Assembly: GCA_016933425.1 (NCBI GenBank)
Contig: JAFGAY010000157.1
Location: forward strand, 1 to 41,396
From: Pirellulales bacterium
Lineage (GTDB): Bacteria; Planctomycetota; Planctomycetia; Pirellulales; Thermoguttaceae
DNA length: 41,396 nucleotides
Direction of reading: 5' to 3'
The position numbers and the translations under genes are program-made. The notes under the pieces were generated by a model, which saw only the letters and a program-made list of their open reading frames with translations, made no database searches and was not told the DNA's origin. Of the stretch, positions 24,145-33,273 are shown piece after piece; the stretch's first letter is position 1; every line of letters starts with the position of its first letter.

Positions 24145-25185
24145 TTATCCAATTTGCCTGGTCGAAAAAGTCTCCGTTTCCCGAAAATCGGCCTCTACTT
24201 CACTGAGGAACATGGCGGCCTCCTCGGGCGGCACCGGGTTAATGTAAAAACCGGTACCCCACTCGAATCCGGCAGCCTTGGTCAAACTCGGCATAATCTC
24301 TATATGCCAGTGATAGTGCCCAAGTTCCTGGGTGTCAAAGGGGGCCGTGTGAATGATGTAATTATAGGCGGGCCGATCCAACGCGGCTTCAATCTTGCCG
24401 ACGACCTGACGCATCATCCCGGATAATTCCTCGACTTCGTTTTTCTGAATGTGCTCGTAGTGGCTCGAATGATTCTTGGGCAAAATCCACGTCTCGAACG
24501 GAAACCGACTCGCGAAAGGACAGAAAGCCACGAATCCCGGTGTGTCGAGCACAATCCGCTTCTCCTGGGCCAGCTCCTGCTGGATCATGTCGCAATAAAC
24601 ACAACGCCCCCGATAATTGTAAAACTCCAACGAACCGGTCATTTCCTCCCAGACGTTGATCGGCACGATCGGCGTCACGATCAATTGGCTATGGGTGTGC
24701 TCCAACGACGCGCCGGCCGCCGCCCCGACGTTCTTGAAGATCATGCCGTAAACCAGCCGCGGGTCTTTCTTCAGGTCGACGAGCCGATCGCGATAGACCC
24801 AGAGCACTTCGCGAATCTGCGGCTCGGTCAACTGCGAAGTGCTGACCAGGTGGCGGGGCGATTCAATGATGACTTCGTGGGCGCCGACGCCCTGCATCAT
24901 GTCATACATTCCCTCGCCCCGCTTGTTGAGACTCCCCTCGATCTCCAGAGCCGGAAACTTGTTCGGCACGACCCGAACCCGCCAACCCTCGCGGTCGGGC
25001 TGCGAGCCGCTTTCGCGGTAGGCCATGATCTCGTTGGGCGTGCTGTATTCATTCCCTTCGCAGAAGGGGCAGAATCGGTTGGCGCGGCGCGAAAGCGGAG
25101 CATCAAAATCGTGTGGACGCTTTGCGCGGCTCTTGGCCACGATCACCCAACGACCGACTATCGGATCTTTTCGCAAATCAGGCAT
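24145..25185 (-). CDS. galT: Galactose-1-phosphate uridylyltransferase-like nucleotidyltransferase
   Basis: The 346-residue protein has [13 protein letters not shown] at the N-terminus, zinc ligands CPFC (Cys39, Cys42), NKFPAL, and the catalytic [13 protein letters not shown], where His165 would carry the nucleotide and Gln167 assist; E. coli GalT has HPHGQ here. The second half has [16 protein letters not shown] and the YHWHIEIMP metal-binding block. The HTHSQ variant is common in bacterial relatives. Because it sits between GH57 enzymes and glgA, it might act on glucose-1-phosphate/ADP-glucose instead of galactose; the sequence does not decide this. Confidence 0.88.
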   Translation of the reverse strand: MPDLRKDPIVGRWVIVAKSRAKRPHDFDAPLSRRANRFCPFCEGNEYSTPNEIMAYRESGSQPDREGWRVRVVPNKFPALEIEGSLNKRGEGMYDMMQGVGAHEVIIESPRHLVSTSQLTEPQIREVLWVYRDRLVDLKKDPRLVYGMIFKNVGAAAGASLEHTHSQLIVTPIVPINVWEEMTGSLEFYNYRGRCVYCDMIQQELAQEKRIVLDTPGFVAFCPFASRFPFETWILPKNHSSHYEHIQKNEVEELSGMMRQVVGKIEAALDRPAYNYIIHTAPFDTQELGHYHWHIEIMPSLTKAAGFEWGTGFYINPVPPEEAAMFLSEVEADFRETETFSTRQIG

Positions 25186-25208
25186 GGATTTTCTTGGTTG
25201 TCGTTCTC

Positions 25209-25518
25209 TGTGGGCCGGGTCACGACCTTGTCATTACCCACATTTTCTTGCGTAATATACTCGAGAAACAAGGTTTCGACCCGGAGGGTCGTTTGAAAAT
25301 AGCCCAGCGATTTATCGCTGGGTAAGAGGGGCTGCCGCGAAGTGGTCTCGTCCCGGAGGGACGATCGAAGAATGATCCGTGAAAGATACGTTCGATCGTT
25401 CCTCCGGGACTTAATTCCATGAATATTTTCTTATCCCCAGCAGTGAACTGCTGGGCTATTGTCACATGTCCCTTCAGGACAAAATGTGGGTAATGACAAA
25501 GTCACGACCCGGCCTACG
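25209..25518. repeat. 310-bp nested palindrome with 37-bp terminal inverted repeats
   Basis: The left end (25210-25246) and right end (25481-25517) are about 90% mirror images: a GTAGGCCGGGTC-type palindrome, then TTGTCATTACCCACATTTT and its complement. Inside are AATAGCCCAGC...GCTGGGT (about 25299-25322) mirrored by CCCAGCAG...CTGCTGGGCTATT, and TCCCGGAGGGACGATCGAA mirrored by TTCGATCGTTCCTCCGGGA. No open frame is credible. It separates galT from the upstream GH57 gene. Confidence 0.88.
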
Positions 25519-25532
25519 GATTTCTCACACTC

Positions 25533-27731
25533 TCACGCTTGCCACATGATCAACTCATAGTCGGGTGAGGGGACGGTTGTTTCAATTGCTCCCTCGGCCG
25601 GAACGCGCTCGATCAGTTGGTCCTTGTCGAGCAACTCGACGTAAAAGTGGACCGGGTCGCCAGTCTTCAATTTCAGGCTTCGCAACGGGATAGTCAACTC
25701 GAAAATCGCGTCGACGGCCGCTTTCACCCCGGCGTGGGCCGCCGGTGCGTCGTCGTGGAACAGTTGGGCTGGGACGGCCTTCCGATCGAGACGACTCAGT
25801 CGGGTTTCGAATCCCTCGGGCTCGAGAAACACCAGTCGAATCGCGTCGACCGCGGCGAGCCGTTCGATGGCGGGCCCGCCGCGGGCATCCAGACGGACGG
25901 CCAATCGCGGCAGATCAAAACCGAAATAAAGATCCGAGATCAACCCGGCCGAGGCCTGGCTCATCGTTCCTCGAGCGCCCTGGCAGACGAGATGACCCGC
26001 ATTGATCCACTTGAAATAGGTCCGCCGGCCGTTCACTTTGACGTCCAACAGGCCGGTCGGTTGTGTGTGAAGCCGGCCCATCCGGTGCCCCTGGCTGATG
26101 GGTCGCGCCAGTTCGGCCGGCGGGTCCTCGTCCAGCAGGCGGTAGACGTTTTGCAGATGGGTCCGAAAAAGCTGGTCGAACAGGGCATCCTGGGCGCTGG
26201 AATGGTCGTCGCCGAACCACCAGAACCAGTCGCTCCCCTCGGCAATATCGAGTTCGGTCCGCGCCCGATCGAGCGCGGCGGCCGGTTTGGTTTTTCGCTC
26301 GATCTGGTCAAACAGGAACTCGCGTGTTTCGTGCAGCAAATCCCACGCCCGATTACACTCCGGGTGGCCGATCCAGATGCCGAAGTTGTGGCCGATCCAA
26401 CTGCCGGGAAACAGGTGGTTGAGCCGGTCGGTGGCCGGGTAGGCGTCGAGATACTGGCTCACGCAAACCGGCTCGATGTTGGGATGGTCGACCACGCGGC
26501 CATATAGCGCGCGGAGAAAATCGACGCCTGCGTTGGCATAGTATTCCCAGCAGTTTTCGCCGTCGAGAATGATCGACAGCAGGGTCGGCCGGCTGGCGGC
26601 GTTGGCTCCCGTCGAACGGCCGACGGCCTCGACCTTGGCGAGAAAATCGTCGACGGCGTGCCGGGGGTCGTAGCCTTGATAGTGGAATCCAATCTGATCG
26701 CTCATGGCATGGTCGCGGAAAATAATCTGGACCGACTTGCCTTGCTCCTCGACTCGCCAGGGACGATAGAGCATCTCGGGATTGCGCAGGTAGCCGTGCC
26801 CGTCGCGCGAAACCCAGCCGTCGGTCGAACTCGAGAGGATTTCCTCGTCGGTGGCGAGCCACTCGATTCCCGCGGCCGCGACGACCGGAATAATGCCCTC
26901 GCAAACCGAGCCCTCCGAGGGCCACATTCCCCGCGCGTCGCGCCCAAACAGCTTGCGGTGGTGCTCGACCGCCAGGGCGACGTGACGCTCGGCATCGGCA
27001 CGGTAGCCGTCGAGATGATTGGGCAAGGCCACGTCGGGCATGGCGCGGCGGGCCAAACGCTTGTCCCACAACAACGGCAGGATCGGATGATAGTAGGGCG
27101 TCGTGGTCAATTCGATCTGGCCCCGGTCCTGCAATCGCCGGTGCAAGGGAACCACCTCGGCGAGGATTTCGCGCTGGCGGGCCAGGAGCCAAAGCTTTTC
27201 GTCCTGGTCGTAGTGTTTTCCCTTGTCGCGAAACGCGGCCAGATCCTTGTCTTGCTCGAAAGCCACGGGATGGAACCACACCAGATTGGTCCAAACCTGC
27301 AAATCGAGCAGGTCCCGCTTGCTGAACCGCTTGTGGGCCCGCTCGGCCGAATCGATCCCCAAACCCCGCTTGCGGTAAAGCTCATGATAGCGCGGATAGG
27401 GCCGGATCATGCGGTCGGGATGGACCATGAAAGCGTTGTCGAGCAGATAATATAGGTCCTCGCGCGACAGCGCGTCGGGCGGCAGCCGCGATACCCGCAG
27501 ATGGGCATCCTCGGCGTCGTGGTCGACGTAAGCGAGCAGTTGCTGGAGCAAGGAAGGAACCAGGTTGATCGTCGCGCGGAACTCGGGCGCCTCTTCGAGC
27601 AGCTTGGCCATGCCCCAGTAGTCCTTGACCCCATGGAGACGAACCCAGGGCATCGGATTCCGACCGGCCACGTCGTCGGGATAATAGGGCTGATGCTGAT
27701 GCCACAAAATGGCCAGGCAGACGTCATGCAT
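25533..27731 (-). CDS. GH57 alpha-glucan hydrolase (amylopullulanase/amylase-like)
   Basis: This 732-residue protein opens with VCLAILWHQHQPYYPDDVAG and PWVRLHGVKDYWGMA, hallmarks of GH57 enzymes of the amylopullulanase type. The nucleophile block is GMWPSEGSVCEGIIP (near residue 270) and the acid block ILDGENCWEYY (near residue 390). GSDWFWWFGDDHSSAQDALFD is a further conserved block. A C-terminal beta-rich region follows. It probably hydrolyses or debranches glycogen-like glucans in the cytoplasm. It starts 13 bp after the stop of glgA, so the two are likely co-transcribed; the palindrome lies immediately downstream of its stop. Confidence 0.92.
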   Translation of the reverse strand: MHDVCLAILWHQHQPYYPDDVAGRNPMPWVRLHGVKDYWGMAKLLEEAPEFRATINLVPSLLQQLLAYVDHDAEDAHLRVSRLPPDALSREDLYYLLDNAFMVHPDRMIRPYPRYHELYRKRGLGIDSAERAHKRFSKRDLLDLQVWTNLVWFHPVAFEQDKDLAAFRDKGKHYDQDEKLWLLARQREILAEVVPLHRRLQDRGQIELTTTPYYHPILPLLWDKRLARRAMPDVALPNHLDGYRADAERHVALAVEHHRKLFGRDARGMWPSEGSVCEGIIPVVAAAGIEWLATDEEILSSSTDGWVSRDGHGYLRNPEMLYRPWRVEEQGKSVQIIFRDHAMSDQIGFHYQGYDPRHAVDDFLAKVEAVGRSTGANAASRPTLLSIILDGENCWEYYANAGVDFLRALYGRVVDHPNIEPVCVSQYLDAYPATDRLNHLFPGSWIGHNFGIWIGHPECNRAWDLLHETREFLFDQIERKTKPAAALDRARTELDIAEGSDWFWWFGDDHSSAQDALFDQLFRTHLQNVYRLLDEDPPAELARPISQGHRMGRLHTQPTGLLDVKVNGRRTYFKWINAGHLVCQGARGTMSQASAGLISDLYFGFDLPRLAVRLDARGGPAIERLAAVDAIRLVFLEPEGFETRLSRLDRKAVPAQLFHDDAPAAHAGVKAAVDAIFELTIPLRSLKLKTGDPVHFYVELLDKDQLIERVPAEGAIETTVPSPDYELIMWQA

Positions 27732-27744
27732 GACTCGCCCTTAG

Positions 27745-29232
27745 CTAGGTATGGGCTGCTTGCTTCATTCGCTCGACGGTTCGGGCATAGAGGGCCAGGT
27801 ATTGGCGAGCGCTTTGTTTCCAGGACCAATCCTGGCGCATGCCGGTCGTGATAAGTTGATTCCAAACTTCTTTGTTCCCATAGGCGTCGCACGCGCGTTG
27901 GAGCGTCTCGGCCAGGGCCAGAACGCTGTATTCGTTGAAGCTGAATCCGTTGGCCGTGCCCGCCGCGAGCCCCTGAGAGGTGGCGTCGACGATCGTGTCG
28001 GCCAGCCCGCCCGTGGCGCGGACGACCGGAATCGTGCCGTAAGCGAGGCTATACATCTGGTTCAGACCGCAGGGTTCGTAGCGGCTGGGCATCAAAAACA
28101 TGTCGGCGCCGGCTTCAACCCGATGAGCCAATGGGCCGGAGAATTCGAGCCGTACGGCCACTTTCCGCGAATGACGCTGGCGGAGATCTTCAAACTGTTT
28201 GTGGAATTCGGCGTCGCCCGTCCCCAGCACCACCCATTGGACGTCGCGGTCGGGGGTCCATTGTTTCATGACCTCGACAATCAGATCAATGCCTTTTTGT
28301 TGGCAGAGCCGGCCGATGACGCCGACCAACGGGACGTCGGGCCGCCGGGGTAGTCCGACTTCCTCCTGAAGCGCGGCCTTGCAGGCGGCCTTGCCTTCGG
28401 CGAACGTGTCGGCCGTGTAATTGGCCACCAGATTTTGATCGGTGGCCGGATTCCAATGGGCCGTGTCCATGCCGTTGAGGATGCCGGACAAAACATCGCG
28501 CCGCTGCTGCAACGTTCCTTCGAGTCCGCAACCCAGCTCGGGACTCTGGATTTCCTGGGCATAGCGGGGACTGACCGTGTTGATCGAGTCGGCGAACACC
28601 AGACCCGTTTTCAGAAGATTCAGCCGCCCGTGAAACTCCATCTGGTGCCAGTTGAAATATTTCCAGTCCAACCCGGTCAGCAGCATGTCCCAGTGCCAGA
28701 AATGGCCCTGATAGGCCAGGTTGTGGATCGTCATGAGCGAGGCGATGTGCTCGTAGCGAGGAATGCCGCGGTATTCGATTTTCAAGTAGGCGGGCACCAG
28801 GCCGGTCTGCCAGTCGTTGGCGTGGATCACGTCGATGTCCAAGTCGAGCAGCCGGATCGCCTCGAGCACGGCGCGAGAGAAAAACACGAACCGCTCGCAG
28901 TTGTCGATGTAGTCGACACCATCGGCCTGGTAAAGCCCGTCCCGATCGTAGTATTGGTCTTGTTGAACCAGATAGACGGGCACGTCGGCCCCGGGCATGG
29001 TGCTTTGGAGCAGGTGGCCGGTAACCGTTTTGCTGCCGATCGGCACGATGAAATCGATACCCAGCGGTTTGATCGGTTGGCCGCAACACCACGACTGGCG
29101 ATAGGCGGGCAGGATCACGGCCGGCTTGTGTCCCAACGCGGCCAACTCGCCCGGCAAGGCGCCGCACACGTCGGCCAGTCCGCCCGTCTTCGAGAAGGGG
29201 ACTGCTTCACTAGTGGCCAACAGAATTTTCAC
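27745..29232 (-). CDS. glgA: Glycogen synthase (GT5)
   Basis: GlgA elongates alpha-1,4-glucan chains from ADP-glucose. The 495-residue protein has the KTGGLADVCGALP motif near its N-terminus (nucleotide-sugar phosphate binding), HANDWQTGLVPAYLK, TIHNLAYQG, and the C-terminal GT-B block MPSRYEPCGLNQMYSLAYGT with the catalytic Glu and GG loops. The length fits the family. The start is GTG 29232. It leads a minus-strand glucan block with GH57 and galT-like genes. No glgC or glgB appears in the window. Confidence 0.94.
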   Translation of the reverse strand: MKILLATSEAVPFSKTGGLADVCGALPGELAALGHKPAVILPAYRQSWCCGQPIKPLGIDFIVPIGSKTVTGHLLQSTMPGADVPVYLVQQDQYYDRDGLYQADGVDYIDNCERFVFFSRAVLEAIRLLDLDIDVIHANDWQTGLVPAYLKIEYRGIPRYEHIASLMTIHNLAYQGHFWHWDMLLTGLDWKYFNWHQMEFHGRLNLLKTGLVFADSINTVSPRYAQEIQSPELGCGLEGTLQQRRDVLSGILNGMDTAHWNPATDQNLVANYTADTFAEGKAACKAALQEEVGLPRRPDVPLVGVIGRLCQQKGIDLIVEVMKQWTPDRDVQWVVLGTGDAEFHKQFEDLRQRHSRKVAVRLEFSGPLAHRVEAGADMFLMPSRYEPCGLNQMYSLAYGTIPVVRATGGLADTIVDATSQGLAAGTANGFSFNEYSVLALAETLQRACDAYGNKEVWNQLITTGMRQDWSWKQSARQYLALYARTVERMKQAAHT

Positions 29233-29830
29233 GTTTGGGCACTCCGATCTGGCGAAACAACACGACCCGGCCTACGGTATTGTCAGGCACGGCCTGGACT
29301 GCATTGTCACAATTATTACGGTTTGCGGCTCGGCAGGATACCACAAGGCCATGGGAGTCCATGGAGCCAAGCAGATCCACTAATTTATCCATTATTCCAT
29401 TATTCGCTAAATAGCCCCATTGACACGATCGGAATTGACATGATCGAGATTGAGGTTTTCGACGCGGGCACATCTATCCCGGATCATTGATTAGTCCGCA
29501 CCAATCAGGAAGCCGGCACGAGAAAGTGTTTTTTATGGCTTTTTGGGTGCCAATATTTAAAATCCACCCCAATGGGTATATCGCACTCCGGTTAGTTAGT
29601 CCACGCAACCGGAAAAACCCTTAAGGTTTGCCTATTCTTATCCGATGATCTATTCGGTTTGACCGTCAAACGTTATGCCAAACCCCCACGCCCGGGTGTT
29701 TCGGCAACCATCATTCTGTGCGCGCGAACTAACGATCTCGGCTTCAGTGGTCCCACCGGTCCGAGGTCAAATATGAAAATACATCGCCCCATTCTTCCAT
29801 AACTACTTAATTTCTCGCAACCTTGCCCGG
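29233..29830. other. Gene-free divergent spacer between glgA and the secretin gene
   Basis: About 600 bp, less GC-rich than the genes. At 29261-29300 it contains CACGACCCGGCCTACGG and GTCAGGCACGGCCTGGA, copies of two dispersed palindromes. TTGACA hexamers occur near 29417 and 29434, but no well-spaced -10 was found. It presumably holds the promoters of both flanking operons. Confidence 0.55.
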
Positions 29831-31807
29831 ATGGGTACATTCATCCAAAAAAATCTGACGCAAACAAACTTGTCCCCGCGGGACGGCATTACCCTTGGCC
29901 GTCCTGCATGGGATGGTTTTGCGCGCAAGACTGTTTGGACAAATGGCCGAGCAGGAAACTTATGGCGGCCGAGTGTTTTAGCTCTCTTGTTGACGCTGAG
30001 CGGTCTTCTGGCGGGATGCACGTCGTTGAGACCCCCGGACGACTTGGCCGTGACTATCGACAAGGAGCCCATGCCGGCGGAGGCGATGGATTTGCCTTCG
30101 CATTCCAAACCGGATAATAGGGCGCGGGCCCAAATGCTTTCTCCCCGGAATACGATGGAGGGCCCGGCGTCGAGCCTTCCACTAACCGGTCCGGAATCGA
30201 GCGCTGGCACATTAACCCAACAGAGCGCCACAACCCAGCGCCCAGCGGGCAAACCGACCACTTGGCAAGGCATCAAACGGAGCCTGTCGACCGTGCTTCC
30301 CTCAAACGATTCCACGGAGGGGGCGAAAATGGTGGTGCCCGACCCTTCGGAGCCGGCGCCGACCAATCAGTTCCCCCTGATCGAGGCCCAGGTCCGCGAG
30401 GCGGCCGAGCCTCGGCCCGATGCGCCGAATCAGCCGAATCAACCGTCGGATGAGTCGTTCCAGGGAGAAACGGTGGCCAAGCCGCGAGGTTTCACGCCGA
30501 TCACCTTGAACCTCCAGGACGCCGACGCGCGGCAGGCCTTGGAACTGCTCGGCCAGGACGCTTCGATGAATATTTTCGTCGCCTCCGGCGTGAGCGGAAC
30601 GGTGACGGCCAATCTTCGGGGAATGAGTTCCGACGAAGCGCTCAACACCATTTTGAGACTGTGCAATCTGGTGGCCCATCGCGAGGGAAACAGCATTTTC
30701 GTCTATCCTCCCAAGGATTTTCCGGAGTTGGACCGGGTATGGAAGGTCATTCCGCTCAATTACGCGTCGGCCGAGGACGTGGTTGCCTCGATCAACGCGA
30801 TCAAGGGTTTGCTTTCGCCGGTGGGCTATGTCTATGCGTTCGTCACCGGCGATCCAACGCAAGTCAACGATGACGATCCCGAAACGTCGGATAATCGCCG
30901 GACACAGGAGGCGATCGTCGTGCAGGACGCGCCCGATCACGTGTTCCGGATCGAGCGTTACGTCGCGGAACTCGACATGGCGCCCCGCCAGGTGCAGATC
31001 CAGGCATACATTCTCGAAGTGGATCTGAAGAACAATCTTCAACACGGTGTGAATTTCGAGGAGATTATCCACTTGGCCGGCAACACGGCCACACTCCAGA
31101 CGTTCGGTTTCGCCGATCCGAAGGCGACGCAGGCGTTTTTCGCGCGGATCGACGGAAAGAACTTCGACGCCCTCCTGGAAGCCCTCAAAACAACCACCGA
31201 CGCCAAAACGCTGGCCAACCCCAAGGTCACGGTGCTCAACGGGCAGATGGCGCACATCCAGATCGGCCAAAAACTAGGCTATCGCGACACGACGACGCAG
31301 ACCGAAACGGCGGCGACGCAGAGCGTCAAGTTCCTGGAGCTGGGCGTCGTCCTGGACGTGACGCCGAGAATCACCGACGACAATCGAGTGATTATGACGG
31401 TTAAGCCGAAAATCGCCGACGGCCGCATCGACCCGATCAGCGAACTGCCCGAGGAAGACACCACCGAGGTGGTGACCAACGTGCTGCTCGAGGACGGCCA
31501 GGGCATGGTAATCGGCGGTTTGATCAAGGAAAAGGACAGCGACATCCAGGGCAAGGTTCCCTTCTTTGGCAATCTGCCCTACGTGGGACTTCTCTTCCAG
31601 CAGCGTAAGAAGGAAGCGGAGCGGAAGGAAGTCATCATCGCCTTGCTTCCTCGCGTGCTTCCTCTTGCTCCGTGCCCGGCGGCCGTCGAACGGCTCGAAA
31701 TGATTCGGGCCACCACGCCGCTGTTCCACGGCCCGATGCGCCGCTGCCCACGGCCGTGGGAACCGACGTTGCGCGACGCCTTGCCGGAACGGGGCGACCG
31801 GCTGTAG
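29831..31807 (+). CDS. Secretin (GspD/PilQ-like outer-membrane channel lipoprotein)
   Basis: This 658-residue protein forms the outer-membrane ring through which a type II secretion or pilus system exports its cargo. A hydrophobic stretch ends in the lipobox LLAGC (Cys about 63), so a lipoprotein anchor is likely; the 50-residue N-terminal extension suggests that the true start may lie downstream. A disordered Pro/Ser region is followed by an STN/N-domain (about 218-293), N1-type repeats, and the secretin domain (about 455-610) with VTVLNGQMAHIQIGQ, VGGLI-like VIGGLIKEKD and VPFFGNLPYVGLLF blocks. It is the first gene of the long plus-strand operon. Confidence 0.92.
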   Translation: MGTFIQKNLTQTNLSPRDGITLGRPAWDGFARKTVWTNGRAGNLWRPSVLALLLTLSGLLAGCTSLRPPDDLAVTIDKEPMPAEAMDLPSHSKPDNRARAQMLSPRNTMEGPASSLPLTGPESSAGTLTQQSATTQRPAGKPTTWQGIKRSLSTVLPSNDSTEGAKMVVPDPSEPAPTNQFPLIEAQVREAAEPRPDAPNQPNQPSDESFQGETVAKPRGFTPITLNLQDADARQALELLGQDASMNIFVASGVSGTVTANLRGMSSDEALNTILRLCNLVAHREGNSIFVYPPKDFPELDRVWKVIPLNYASAEDVVASINAIKGLLSPVGYVYAFVTGDPTQVNDDDPETSDNRRTQEAIVVQDAPDHVFRIERYVAELDMAPRQVQIQAYILEVDLKNNLQHGVNFEEIIHLAGNTATLQTFGFADPKATQAFFARIDGKNFDALLEALKTTTDAKTLANPKVTVLNGQMAHIQIGQKLGYRDTTTQTETAATQSVKFLELGVVLDVTPRITDDNRVIMTVKPKIADGRIDPISELPEEDTTEVVTNVLLEDGQGMVIGGLIKEKDSDIQGKVPFFGNLPYVGLLFQQRKKEAERKEVIIALLPRVLPLAPCPAAVERLEMIRATTPLFHGPMRRCPRPWEPTLRDALPERGDRL

Positions 31808-32093
31808 CGCAATCCGTTCCACGCTTCTTTCTGCATGTTTCTTTCATACCGAACCGCGACCGTAAGGGAGCGGCGCCGGTTTTCCACCATGCCGCTTTCT
31901 CGCGGCCAAAATTCGTTGTTGTTTCTTGGCAACATAGCCGCACGCAAGCCGTCGTTTTGCTCAATTCAATCGGTGCATTCGGGCTGATCGCGCGCCGCCG
32001 GGCGTGTTTGGGGTGTTGACCCGGTTCCGGGCGAGGCTTCAGGCAATGGTCCCAAACGGCGGGTAATCATCGCCTACGCCTCGTAGGATTTGA

Positions 32094-32219
32094 CTTCGGT
32101 TCTCCGCGACCTAGAGTACACACAGAGACGTTTCAAGCTTCCGCGTCGCGAGTGATCTCGCGGGAAGCGTGGGCTGTACAGCTCCACCTGCGTTTTGAAA
32201 AGGAAGAGGTTCCCCGAAG
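32094..32219 (+). ncRNA. Candidate structured leader/RNA upstream of the major pilin
   Basis: The 637-bp spacer 31808-32444 holds no gene. Within it CTTCGG (32094-32099) can pair with CCGAAG (32214-32219), TTTCAA (32131-32136) with TTGAAA (32195-32200), and GCTTCC...CGCGAG with CTCGCGGGAAGC (32137-32168) around a TGAT loop. The rod-like shape could be a small RNA or leader; it does not match a class I recognise. A CAGGCA/TGCCTG hairpin follows at 32276-32292. Confidence 0.35.
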
Positions 32220-32444
32220 GCCGTTGGCGCAAGGAAGCCGGCACGACAACCACTATCTTCGGCGGAAAAAAGGAACAGGCATCACCTGCCTGAAAGGCCC
32301 CGCGGGCGATCCGCATCATGGGCGCCTTGCCTGATTTCCGGCGAGGGAATGGCCAAAAGCCGCTGCCGAATGCGACGGAACGCCTGGGTGGATAGCCCGT
32401 TGGTTACCCGTTTTTGTTTTCTCTAGTTGCTATGGAGCAAACCT

Positions 32445-32906
32445 ATGAGTAGTGCATTGTTTCACAAGGTGGTAAACCGTCGGAAAGGATTTTCGCTGGT
32501 CGAGTTGGCCGTCGTGGTCATCATCATCGGCGTGCTGGCGGCGTTCGGCGTGCCGCGGATGCTTCAGGCGGTCGAGCGGTCCAAGGCTTCCGAGGCGTTC
32601 GGCTACCTGTCGTCCATCCGTTCGGCCCAGGAACGTTACCAGGCCCGCGAAGGCAAGTACGCCACAACGACCGACGACCTGGACATCAGCCAGTCGGCTC
32701 CGAAGTACTTCGACCTCGGCGAGATCGTTATTGAAGACGGCGTCGAAAACGCCTGGTCGATGACGCTGACGCGCAAGGCCGGATCGTCCGGTTATGGACA
32801 GTACTTGGTCGTTTTCACGCAAGAGGGTTATGACAGCACAAACAGCACTATCCCGGACGACGTTAATCCGCTGGGTAGCGAAGCCGCGGCTCCAGTAGAA
32901 CCCTAG
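32445..32906 (+). CDS. Major type IV pilin/GspG-like pseudopilin
   Basis: The 153-residue protein has the class III leader MSSALFHKVVNRRKG, then FSLVELAVVVIIIGVLAAFG with Glu at +5, and an N-terminal helix leading to a compact C-terminal domain (YLSSIRSAQERYQAREGKYA), a typical pilin/GspG layout. ATG 32445 has GGAG seven bases upstream. It is likely the main filament subunit of the secretion/pilus system and follows a long structured leader. A hairpin terminator-like element lies about 105 bp after the stop, consistent with higher expression of the pilin than of the downstream genes. Confidence 0.92.
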   Translation: MSSALFHKVVNRRKGFSLVELAVVVIIIGVLAAFGVPRMLQAVERSKASEAFGYLSSIRSAQERYQAREGKYATTTDDLDISQSAPKYFDLGEIVIEDGVENAWSMTLTRKAGSSGYGQYLVVFTQEGYDSTNSTIPDDVNPLGSEAAAPVEP

Positions 32907-33012
32907 GCGGAATTTGACCATCCACGCATAGTGTGAGCATGGGACGTGTGGGACCGCTTGCCTAAGGGCGCGGTGGGGCGAAACGCGGCTCGTGCAACGA
33001 CGTGACCAAGGA

Positions 33013-33040
33013 GGTGCGGCCGCGCTGGCGTGGTCGCACC
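33013..33040 (+). terminator. Hairpin terminator after the major pilin gene
   Basis: GGTGCG pairs with CGCACC across a GC-rich loop that extends the stem (GCC/GGT), followed by TTCTTC. It may partly end transcription after the pilin gene. Confidence 0.5.
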
Positions 33041-33103
33041 TTCTTCAACTATGGGGATAAACGTTTTCTCCACCACCGCAATGACGCAAAGAACGTAATC
33101 CAA

Positions 33104-33193
33104 GTAGGTCAGGCTGTGCCTGACGAAATTCCGTAGGCCGGGTCATGACCCGGCGCCGCAACCATTATCGCCAGTCGCGACCCGGCCTACCGC
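33104..33193. repeat. Cluster of two dispersed palindrome families
   Basis: GTAGGTCAGGCTGTGCCTGA (from 33104), GTAGGCCGGGTCATGACCCG (from 33133) and CGCGACCCGGCCTACC (to 33193) lie in tandem in the spacer 32907-33273. The second and third are mirror copies. The rest of the spacer shows nothing coding. Confidence 0.85.
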
Positions 33194-33273
33194 GTAAACC
33201 CCGGAATGCAACCACGCCCCTTTGCGACCTTCGCGTCTTCGCGGTAAAAAACCCTCGCGCGGATCGAACCGGC

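Noticed and set aside
21595-24426. A 943-residue reading frame on the plus strand
   Set aside because: It is antisense to the GH57 and galT-like genes, with no start context or recognised domain; high GC makes such shadow frames long.
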